A stretch of 64,000 nucleotides of DNA from Neobacillus jeddahensis. GTDB taxonomy: Bacteria > Bacillota > Bacilli > Bacillales > Cytobacillaceae. Positions 57,955-64,000 of this stretch are shown here, piece after piece (position 1 is the first letter of the stretch; every line of letters starts with the position of its first letter). The position numbers and the translations under genes are program-made. Under the pieces are notes generated by a model, which searched no databases, was not told the DNA's origin, and worked only from the letters and a program-made list of their open reading frames with translations. The stretch is taken from positions 1-64,000 of the forward strand of contig NZ_CCAS010000009.1 in the NCBI RefSeq assembly GCF_000612625.1, read 5' to 3'.

Positions 57955-58010
57955 CTAAAACAAAATGACCCTTATGGATTTTACATAAATATAGAAAAGG
58001 AGTGAGCATA

Positions 58011-59576
58011 TTGACTAGTATTGATACATCATTGAGAGTTACTGGTTTGGCATCTGGGATGAATACGGATGAGATTGTGGCCAATCTAGTGAAGGCCCAA
58101 AGTGCACGCTTAAATAAACTGCAGCAAAGTAAAATCACGTCAACCTGGAAACAGGATGCTTATCGTGATGTGAATAAAAGTGTTGATGACTTCCTGAAAT
58201 CGATGGAGAGCTTACGTTTGCAGTCAACTTTTAATAAACAAACAGCCAGTTCCTCGAATGAGAGTGTGGTTTCCGCTACAGTATCGAAGACACCGACGCA
58301 GTCTTCTTATGAAATTACGAATGTGCAACAGGCGAAGCCGGCGCTTGCTTCTTCAGTTAAATTTTTCGGTGACGGATTTGATACAACAAAGAAACTTAGC
58401 GAATTAGGGGTAACAGGAGACGCAGATGGCAAGACATCATTAATGATTAATGATGTGAATTATGAATTTAATATCAATGACACCTTGGATTCTGTATTAA
58501 ATGATATTACCAGTAACACTCCACTAACTGTTTCTTATTCAGCTTCAGAAAAATCCTTTACTTTTACAAATGATTCTGCAGGAGAGAATAAGGATGTGAA
58601 ATTAGGAGAAGGGACATCAAACCTTTTAACTACATTAGGTATAACAGCAGGATCAGTTACTAGTACCGGTTCAGATAAATATGCGAATGATTCAAAAACA
58701 TCAGTTGTAGTGGGGACTGATGCCTCGCAGGCAAAAATGTGGATCAATGGAATGGAATTTCGCTCTGATACCAACTCTATCACCTATGACGGAATTACGT
58801 TTGACCTTAAGGCCAATATGTCTAGTGGATCATTGAACATCACGACGAAGAGTGATACAGATGCCATTTTTAGTAGTATTAAAACATTTGTCGACAAATA
58901 TAACGAGGTAATTAAGGATTTTAATGGTCGTATTACGGAAAAAAAATATCGTGATTACCCGCCGTTGTTAGACGATCAAAAAACGGATATGAAAGATAAT
59001 GATATTAAACTGTGGGATGAAAAGGCGAAAAGTGGTCTATTATCCAGTGACTCTACAATAAGTACTTTCCTAACAGAAATGCGGAATAGTCTTACTTCTG
59101 CAGTTGAAAACAGCGGAGCGTTTAAAACCTTAAAGGAAATCGGGATTGATTTTTCATCTAGTTACCAAGATAACGGAAAATTAGTTTTGGATGAAGAAAA
59201 ATTAAAAGGGGTACTCCAGTCAAATCTTGAAGATGTAAAGAAATTGTTTACTGACAAAGGAACCAGTACAAATAGTTCCGCTACAACCGCAACAGATAAA
59301 GACATGTTTAATCAGAGCGGCTTTGGCTGGAGAATTTATGACCGAATTAATGTAACGACAAAGCAGCTCACTTCTTTAGCCGGTTCCCCTGGTGCTACAG
59401 TAGATACGAATAGTTTTATGGCAAAACAAATAACATCGTTAACTACTAACATTGATAAGGAACAAGATAGGATCGATTCCTACGAGGAAAGGCTATGGAA
59501 GCAATTTGGTGCGATGGAAAAAGCATTGCAGCAGATGAACTCACAGAGTTCTTGGCTTACTCAGCAACTTGGCTAA
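58011..59576 (+). CDS. fliD: Flagellar filament cap protein FliD
   Basis: A 521-residue cap protein that folds flagellin at the filament tip. The N-terminus (SLRVTGLASGMNTDEIVANLV) and FliD C-terminal domain (FSSSYQDNGKLVLDEEKL, then IDSYEERLWKQFGAMEKAL) are clear. TTG 58011 is chosen because AAAGGAGTG lies about six bases upstream; a GTG at 58002 overlaps that site. fliS and fliT, which usually follow, are missing here. Confidence 0.93.
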   Translation: MTSIDTSLRVTGLASGMNTDEIVANLVKAQSARLNKLQQSKITSTWKQDAYRDVNKSVDDFLKSMESLRLQSTFNKQTASSSNESVVSATVSKTPTQSSYEITNVQQAKPALASSVKFFGDGFDTTKKLSELGVTGDADGKTSLMINDVNYEFNINDTLDSVLNDITSNTPLTVSYSASEKSFTFTNDSAGENKDVKLGEGTSNLLTTLGITAGSVTSTGSDKYANDSKTSVVVGTDASQAKMWINGMEFRSDTNSITYDGITFDLKANMSSGSLNITTKSDTDAIFSSIKTFVDKYNEVIKDFNGRITEKKYRDYPPLLDDQKTDMKDNDIKLWDEKAKSGLLSSDSTISTFLTEMRNSLTSAVENSGAFKTLKEIGIDFSSSYQDNGKLVLDEEKLKGVLQSNLEDVKKLFTDKGTSTNSSATTATDKDMFNQSGFGWRIYDRINVTTKQLTSLAGSPGATVDTNSFMAKQITSLTTNIDKEQDRIDSYEERLWKQFGAMEKALQQMNSQSSWLTQQLG

Positions 59577-59596
59577 GAAAAATATCTCAATAAAAC

Positions 59597-59646
59597 GAAG
59601 TACTCTTTATCTAATTTGATAGATAGGGGGTGCTTCTTTTATTTTT
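59597..59646 (+). terminator. Terminator after fliD
   Basis: GAAGTACTCTTTATCTA pairs with TAGATAGGGGGTGCTTC over 17 positions with several G-T pairs, followed by TTTTATTTTT. The 59577-59893 interval has no gene. It holds this terminator, the two promoters below and a small perfect hairpin, ATCAAGG-CAAT-CCTTGAT (59781-59798). Confidence 0.8.
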
Positions 59647-59746
59647 ATAAAAAATTACTAAACTTGTAGTCCAAGCGACCGATACATAATATATAGAAGC
59701 ATTATTGGGCTAATTAAAGGAATCAAAATTAATTTGAAATATCAAC

Positions 59747-59774
59747 TAAACAAATTGATAGAGGTTCCGATAAT
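59747..59774 (+). promoter_or_regulatory. Sigma-D-like promoter 1 of the tandem csrA gene
   Basis: TAAA (59747-59750), 16 bp and CCGATAAT (59767-59774) match sigma-D. It lies in an ATCAACTAAACAA module that recurs 82 bp downstream. Confidence 0.65.
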
Positions 59775-59828
59775 AAAAATATCAAGGCAATCCTTGATAA
59801 TAAGTCAAATAATATTTCTGAAATCAAC

Positions 59829-59856
59829 TAAACAATACTGAACAATCTCCGATAAT
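59829..59856 (+). promoter_or_regulatory. Sigma-D-like promoter 2 of the tandem csrA gene
   Basis: TAAA (59829-59832), 16 bp and CCGATAAT (59849-59856): the same module repeated, 25 bp before the ribosome binding site. Confidence 0.65.
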
Positions 59857-59893
59857 AACTATTGTAAGCAGTAGAAACTAGGAGGATGATAGG

Positions 59894-60241
59894 GTGCTCA
59901 TTGTAGGCAGAGAAATAGGACAATCGGTAATCATTGGTGATGTCATTAAAGTAACTGTTTTACAAATAGGATCAAAACTTCGCTTGGCTATTGATGCTCC
60001 AAGTCACATGCGTATATCGCGGGTGAAACAGGAACAAAGTCTTGCAACTAAGTTGAAAAAGAGAGCAAAAATCATCGGAGATACCACTTTGATTGGTGAC
60101 AATGTGAAGATAACTATTATTCAAACGGATACTGGATTATTAAGGTTTGCCATCGATGCACCTAAAGAAATCAGCATTTATCGCGAAGAATTGTTTGTAA
60201 GTAATAGTTTCACAGAAAAGCAAAATGTTTTATCGTTTTAG
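59894..60241 (+). CDS. csrA: Tandem-domain CsrA-like RNA-binding protein
   Basis: A 115-residue protein holding two CsrA modules; usual CsrA is about 60-75 residues with one. Module 1 (1-48) has MLIVGREIGQSVIIGD and AIDAPSHMRISR. Module 2 (about 53-105) has KIIGDTTLIGDNVKITI and AIDAPKEISIYREELF. Arginines equivalent to the RNA-contact Arg near residue 44 are present in both, but the first strand of module 2 is poorly conserved. CsrA acts as a domain-swapped dimer with two RNA sites, so one chain might form a pseudo-dimer. It starts at GTG after GGAGG. Its gene lies between fliD and hag, the known CsrA target in Bacillus. Confidence 0.87.
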   Translation: MLIVGREIGQSVIIGDVIKVTVLQIGSKLRLAIDAPSHMRISRVKQEQSLATKLKKRAKIIGDTTLIGDNVKITIIQTDTGLLRFAIDAPKEISIYREELFVSNSFTEKQNVLSF

Positions 60242-60265
60242 ATTTTGATCTAAGTAATCAAAATC
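60241..60265 (+). other. Inverted repeat between csrA and hag
   Basis: GATTTTGAT and ATCAAAATC are exact inverse repeats separated by seven bases. The first base is the last base of the csrA stop. No T run follows, so it may be a weak terminator, an attenuator or an operator of hag. Confidence 0.4.
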
Positions 60266-60354
60266 ACAATCTTTGATAATAAACCCAGTGGGTATATTAT
60301 ATATATTTTCAAAAAGGTTAACGTCTTTTTATTAAATCAAATTTTATTTAACCC

Positions 60355-60361
60355 AAGGAGG
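60355..60361 (+). promoter_or_regulatory. hag ribosome binding site with possible CsrA target
   Basis: AAGGAGG lies nine bases before ATG and is followed by AAA, so it contains overlapping GGA triplets of the kind CsrA binds when it blocks hag translation in B. subtilis. I do not see a second upstream GGA site in the leader, unlike the B. subtilis case. Confidence 0.5.
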
Positions 60362-60370
60362 AAAATAATT

Positions 60371-62719
60371 ATGCAAATCAACCACAATATTGCAGCGTTA
60401 AACACTTACAACAAGCTAAACTCTGCTACTAATGCACAGTCTAAATCAATGGAAAAATTATCTTCAGGTCTTCGTATTAACAAAGCTGGAGATGATGCTG
60501 CAGGTCTAGCGATCTCTGAAAAAATGCGTGGACAAATTCGTGGGTTGGATCAAGCATCACGTAATGCTCAAGATGGTATTTCTTTGATCGCAACAGCAGA
60601 GGGAGCTTTAAATGAAACTCACGACATTTTACAACGTATGCGTGAATTATCTGTACAAGCTACGAACGATACTGCTACTGATGATGACCGTAAAGCTCTT
60701 CAAGATGAAGTTAAACAATTAAAGAGCGAAATTGATAGAATCGGTAATAACACTGAATTCAATACAAAAAAATTAATCAATGGTGATTTATCTGGAAGTA
60801 AGATTGGTGGAACAGGTAGCAAAATTGGGACTGCTTCAGCAGCTACTTTTAATACTGGTTGGATTGATGTAACAAATTCTGAAACTGCTAGTACTACTAA
60901 TAAATATCAGCTAAACATTGACGGTCATACTATTGATTTCGATCTTGCAGGTTCTGCTAGTGATACACTAGGAACAATGGAAGAGTTTAAAACTGCAATT
61001 AATACTGCTATTTCAACATATAACAGTACTGCAGCAGATGCAGATAAAATAGTTGCACCGAATATAAATTTAGACGTACAAAAAAATGGAGCAAATACTG
61101 AGGTTAAGCTTAGCCTAACAAGTGGTACAACTGGCTCTACATCGAAAATTGAAATTAAAGCATTAGATGATGATTCTGCCACTGGACAATTAGTTGCAAG
61201 TGATGCTAAAAGTAAAATGTTAACAGGAACTGCTAAAATAGGATCAAATGGTAACTTTGATGAGACCATTAGTGGTTTAACTGCATCAAGCAAGCTCCAA
61301 CTTGATGTAAACGGAACTCAGTTAAATGTTACTCTTGCTAGTACAGGCGCAGGCACCTACACTGCAGGAACTGATATGTCAACTTTAGCTACAAATTTAC
61401 AAACAGACATTAATAACTCATTAGCTGCTTATAAAAATCAAACTGGTACAGATTATGGTACTGTAAGTGTATCAGTAAAAGATGGTGCTCTTACAATTAA
61501 TTCAAGTAAAGCTGACACTGTTAATCTTCAAGTTGCAACCGATGATGTATCTGGCAAATTAGGTCTTTCTGGAACAGGTACTGCTACCTCTGGTGGAGTT
61601 GACTTCCAAATCGGAGCAAACAAGGGTCAAAGTATCAATCTACAAATAAATGATATGACTACTAAAGGTCTTAACGTAGCTGATGTTGATATTTCAACAC
61701 GTGCAGGGGCTGATAATGCAATTAAATCATTTGATGATGCAATCCAAAGTGTATCAACAGAACGCGCAAAATTAGGTGCAGTTCAAAACCGTTTAGAACA
61801 TACAATCAATAACTTAAGCACATCTTCTGAAAACCTAACTTCTGCGGAATCTCGTATCCGTGACGTAGATTATGCTTTAGCTGCCTAAGCAGTAACAAGC
61901 ACAGTCGTCCTAGCTGGTAACGGCTAGAGATCATTATCGGGTGAATTGCTGGAAAACCCTTAGAGCTTTTCTTACCACAACGTAGTTGGAAACGACAAGC
62001 GTGATGGTTTGAAAAAAGAAAAGATATGGGCAATCAGCAGCCAAGCTCCTGTCTCGAAAGAGTGGAGAAGGTTCAACGACTAGGATAGACCATCTAAGGC
62101 TAAAAGCTATGATGATGAAATCCATAGGTGAAACAATGGTCATCAGCATTGTGGATCCGAAGTGCCCGACCCCTACTAGATTACTAAAGGGTGAAGATAT
62201 AGTCTGGTCATTTGTGAAAGCAAATGTTCGCACGATGGCGAAAGAAATGATGAACCAAACTAAGAACTCTATTCTTTCTCAAGCAGCACAAGCAATGTTG
62301 GCTCAATCAAATCAGATGCCTCAAGGAGTTTTACAACTCTTGAGATAATGATTTAAGGGCGTCTTACTTGGTAACGAGTAAGAGGATAACTGGGTGAATT
62401 GCTGGAACTTCCTAAAGCTTCATCAACCACAGCGTAACTGAAAACGGTAGGCGTGATGGTCTGAAAATGATGAGGATGAAACAATGGATAATCAGCAGCC
62501 AAGCTCCTGTGAGGAAACTCTGGAGAAGGTTCAACGACTAGGGAACACGGTCTAAGGCGGTAGCTATGACTATGAATCTCGTAGGGCAGTGAAATACTGT
62601 TCGAAGTGCCCAGCTCCATAGAAATGTGGATGAAGATATAGTCTATTCTATGACCGAAAGGCATAGCGGCAAAGCAAGCCAACCAACAACCACAAGGGGT
62701 TTTACAACTTCTTCGTTAA
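60371..62719 (+). CDS. hag: Flagellin Hag, split by two group I introns
   Basis: Three exons, joined at 60371-61870, 62235-62303 and 62675-62719, encode 537 residues. Exon 1 (500 codons) carries the conserved N-terminal D0/D1 (MQINHNIAALNTYNKLN, SSGLRINKAGDDAAGLAISE), a long Thr/Ser/Asn/Ala-rich variable region and the C-terminal part up to SAESRIRDVD. Exon 2 (23 codons) is MAKEMMNQTKNSIL plus SQAAQAMLA. Exon 3 supplies QANQQPQGVLQLLR. The joins are in phase 0 and rebuild the standard flagellin end without added or lost residues. Unspliced RNA would stop at 61888 after YALAA. If only intron 2 is kept, the frame ends at 62348 with an alternative C-terminus of equal length. Confidence 0.92.
61871..62234 (+). 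ncRNA. Group I intron 1 in hag (364 nt)
   Basis: All core elements are present: P AATTGCTGGAAA (61944), Q AATCAGCAGCCAAGCTCC (62032), R GTTCAACGACTAG (62071) and S AAGATATAGTCT (62194). P7 pairs GACTA with TAGTC. P4 is TTGCTG/CAGCAG. P2 is CTAGC/GCTAG with loop TGGTAACG. P9 is CATTTGT/GCAAATG with a GAAA loop. P1 pairs 61868-61877 with 61897-61906, with one A-C mismatch, and places the splice-site U (61870) opposite G61904. The intron ends in G (62234) as required. It encodes no protein. If retained it truncates flagellin after five codons. Confidence 0.92.
62304..62348 (+). other. Intron-borne alternative flagellin C-terminus
   Basis: In frame with exon 2, these 15 codons read QSNQMPQGVLQLLR and stop. 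Exon 3 reads QANQQPQGVLQLLR and stop. The two stretches share 31 of 45 bases. Nine codons differ, but only two change the residue (Ser/Ala and Met/Gln). The intronic copy therefore looks maintained as coding sequence. A retained intron 2 would still give a full-length flagellin. Confidence 0.88.
62304..62674 (+). ncRNA. Group I intron 2 in hag (371 nt), carrying a copy of the flagellin end
   Basis: It is homologous to intron 1, with P AATTGCTGGAA (62397), Q (62490-62507, same sequence), R (62529), S (62633), P2 CTTACT/AGTAAG with the same TGGTAACG loop, and P9 CTATG-A-CC/GGCATAG with a GAAA loop. P2 differs from intron 1 by compensatory changes. The 5' exon GCT pairs with GGC (62358-62360), with U62303 opposite G62358, in line with intron 1. 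The intron ends at G62674. Its first 45 nt re-encode the flagellin terminus and fold as a P1 extension: AAATCA/TGATTT, then CTCAAG/CTTGAG and AGTT/AACT. Confidence 0.9.
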
Positions 62720-62724
62720 TTTTA

Positions 62725-62768
62725 GATATGAAAGAGGCTCTAGATTTTCTAGAGCCTCTTTTCATATC
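62725..62768. terminator. hag terminator, long hairpin
   Basis: GATATGAAAGAGGCTCTAG (62725-62743) pairs with 62749-62768 with one bulged T. The T-rich right arm suits termination of hag. It lies six bases after the exon 3 stop, which supports exon 3 being the real gene end. Confidence 0.85.
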
Positions 62769-62798
62769 AGTATAATAGCTGTAAAATTGGAGGAGCTA

Positions 62799-63038
62799 AT
62801 GGATAAAGAAAAGAATGATCATAAACAGTTTCTTGAACGGCAGCTTGAGTGGTGTAAAAAACAAGATCGTATTTTTCAACAGATAGACATCAAGCTTCAT
62901 GAAATGAAAAAAATAGCTGAATACTCTCTTAATCATGAACTAGATTCATTAGAAATTGATCAGTTGAATAGTCAATTGAATGAATTGAAAAGTGAAATTG
63001 ATTTTTTAGAAAAGCAGCTAAAATATGTTGTCCATTAG
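62799..63038 (+). CDS. Small coiled-coil protein, unknown
   Basis: A 79-residue, highly charged, almost entirely helical protein with Leu/Ile heptads (IDQLNSQLNELKSEIDFLEKQL) and a KKQDRIFQQIDIKLHEMKKI stretch. ATG 62799 follows GGAGGA; a TTG at 62787 lies within that site. I do not recognise it. Size and position after hag could suit an export chaperone (FliT-like), but no signature supports this. It is convergent with the endonuclease gene, with 17 bp between stops. Confidence 0.65.
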   Translation: MDKEKNDHKQFLERQLEWCKKQDRIFQQIDIKLHEMKKIAEYSLNHELDSLEIDQLNSQLNELKSEIDFLEKQLKYVVH

Positions 63039-63055
63039 AAGTAGGAAGCCAATGA

Positions 63056-63907
63056 TTATATCAATTCCATTTTCCTTAATTCACTTAATTTATAGACCAC
63101 TGACCAATAGCTTCTACCTAGTGTTTCAGCAATTTCCTTATCAGTCTGTCCCTGTTTCTTTAATAAAATGAGCCGCTCTGTTTCTTCTGATGAATAATTT
63201 TTATATCTATTAGAACTTGTTAAGACAATTTCGTAATTAGGAAATTTTGATTTTAATCTTTCTTCTTCTTGTCTGTACCGGTACTTCCAATTTGTTTTGT
63301 AAAACATACTTGGACAATCTAAAGTGACTTCTTTTATGATGTCTAAAAAAGCAAATGTCTCTTGAACAGATGTAGTTCGGAGTATAGTTCCATATCCGTC
63401 TTTTCTTTTTGCAAGATGCAAGTTAATTTGAAAAGTGTTTTTAATGTGGATGTTGAGTAAATTCAGTTCTTCTGAAGGGTAATTTTGTAAGTACAGGTAA
63501 ATCTGAGGAGTTAAATAAATTTTTTTCTTATTATGGTTTATGCGTTTTGTTATACACAATGAACCATCATCCATATATAAAACAGCTAAGAATTCGGGAA
63601 GTGTGCATTCAGAAATTAATGTGTGGGGGAGTGTTTTATGGCCATCACAATTATAAAAGTATTCATATAAGCATGTGAAAAATGGACTAGATGCTGATCG
63701 TAGAGTATAACTCTTTGGTGTAATATAAAAAAGACCATTCATTACGTTTACTTTCCACTCTCGATATTCTTTTTGTTTTTCACCATAATGCTCCCGATAA
63801 CTATTATTTTTTCTTCGACTATTTTTATAGAGTTTGGTAAGTTCGCCATCTGCTATTATACTAGCTATTAATACGTTTGTCTGTATTTCATTTAATTCAT
63901 GGAACAT
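63056..63907 (-). CDS. Free-standing LAGLIDADG homing endonuclease
   Basis: A 283-residue endonuclease with two LAGLIDADG-type helices: LIASIIADGEL (about 13-23) and FLAVLYMDDGSL (about 106-117), each supplying an acidic catalytic residue. The C-terminal 45 residues (TDKEIAETLGRSYWSVVYKL) form a helix-turn-helix-like DNA-binding tail. The ribosome binding site GAGAGGAG lies nine bases before ATG. It is not inside an intron but lies about 0.34 kb beyond hag, on the other strand. It may cut intronless hag and promote spread of the introns (inference). An intact frame suggests it is active. Confidence 0.85.
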   Translation of the reverse strand: MFHELNEIQTNVLIASIIADGELTKLYKNSRRKNNSYREHYGEKQKEYREWKVNVMNGLFYITPKSYTLRSASSPFFTCLYEYFYNCDGHKTLPHTLISECTLPEFLAVLYMDDGSLCITKRINHNKKKIYLTPQIYLYLQNYPSEELNLLNIHIKNTFQINLHLAKRKDGYGTILRTTSVQETFAFLDIIKEVTLDCPSMFYKTNWKYRYRQEEERLKSKFPNYEIVLTSSNRYKNYSSEETERLILLKKQGQTDKEIAETLGRSYWSVVYKLSELRKMELI

Positions 63908-64000
63908 AGATATTTACTCCTCTCTTATTTCCATTTGATTCTATTTTATCATAGAGATAATCCGTTTTTTATAAAAAGCGTAATTCTAAACAAATGCATT

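Noticed and set aside
60251-60280. Sigma-D promoter for hag (TAAG/TAAT with TTGATAAT)
   Set aside because: Spacing is 13 or 17 instead of 15 and the CCG is missing. It is too weak to list. hag may also be reached from the csrA promoters.
62109-62348. An open frame starting MMMKSIGETMV inside intron 1 and running into exon 2
   Set aside because: The first part is the group I core (R-S region) read through by chance. There is no ribosome binding site, and the recognisable protein part is flagellin exon 2 plus the intron 2 coding copy.
61871-62674. Group II introns, an IStron or a frameshifted pseudogene of hag
   Set aside because: No group II domain V or 5' GUGYG, no transposase, and P/Q/R/S elements are clear. 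The exact in-phase rebuild of the flagellin end argues against decay.

Overview
The window reads as a motile, endospore-forming Bacillaceae chromosome (Bacillus/Neobacillus-like). The evidence is AT-rich DNA, strong AGGAGG-type ribosome binding sites with many TTG/GTG starts, a GerA/GerB/GerC-type germinant receptor operon, Bacillus small proteins (DUF2533 and YpzG types) and a Bacillus-style chemotaxis and flagellar gene set (FliY, YvyF, FlhO/FlhP, MotAB, Hag). There are no rRNA or tRNA genes, no CRISPR array and no insertion sequence.

Layout. (1) 1-7.5 kb: a palindrome and terminator, a small membrane protein, the three-gene germinant receptor operon, a convergent PAS sensor histidine kinase, a DUF2533 protein, a GNAT acetyltransferase and a 50-codon YpzG-like gene. 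(2) 7.6-28.1 kb: a large beta-oxidation-type catabolic island. It has three acyl-CoA dehydrogenases, two SDRs, a split MaoC-type hydratase, two thiolases, two acyl-CoA ligases, a double-hotdog protein, a class II aldolase, a PanE-type reductase, a TetR regulator and a complete Liv-type ABC importer. Two very similar 22-bp palindromes overlie the transcription-start regions of its two main promoters. (3) 28.2-34.4 kb: an oxidation operon with an MBL-fold hydrolase, an acyl-CoA ligase, an R2-like ligand-binding oxidase (R2lox) with all metal and cross-link residues, an aldehyde dehydrogenase and an iron alcohol dehydrogenase. (4) 34.5-64 kb: motAB (minus strand), cheR-cheB, fliK-flgD-flgE-fliM-fliY-cheY-yvyF, a chemoreceptor, cheA-cheW-cheW, two more chemoreceptors, a YaaR-like gene, a SwrB-like gene, flhO-flhP, fliD, a tandem-domain csrA, hag, a small coiled-coil gene and a LAGLIDADG endonuclease.

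The most remarkable object is the flagellin gene hag (60371-62719). Its 3' end is split by two related group I introns of 364 and 371 nt, which leave a 69-nt middle exon. Splicing restores the conserved flagellin C-terminus. Intron 1 kills the reading frame after five codons if retained. Intron 2 instead begins with a recoded, in-frame copy of the last 14 codons plus stop of flagellin, folded into its P1 stem-loop. Retaining intron 2 or splicing it out should therefore both give a 537-residue flagellin, differing at two residues. A free-standing LAGLIDADG endonuclease lies 0.3 kb downstream on the opposite strand and could be the mobility partner. Just upstream is a CsrA-like protein with two CsrA modules in one chain, driven by two tandem sigma-D-like promoters. 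In Bacillus, CsrA represses hag translation.

Limits: splice sites, promoters and helices were paired by eye. Protein calls rest on recognised motifs and remembered family features, not on searches.
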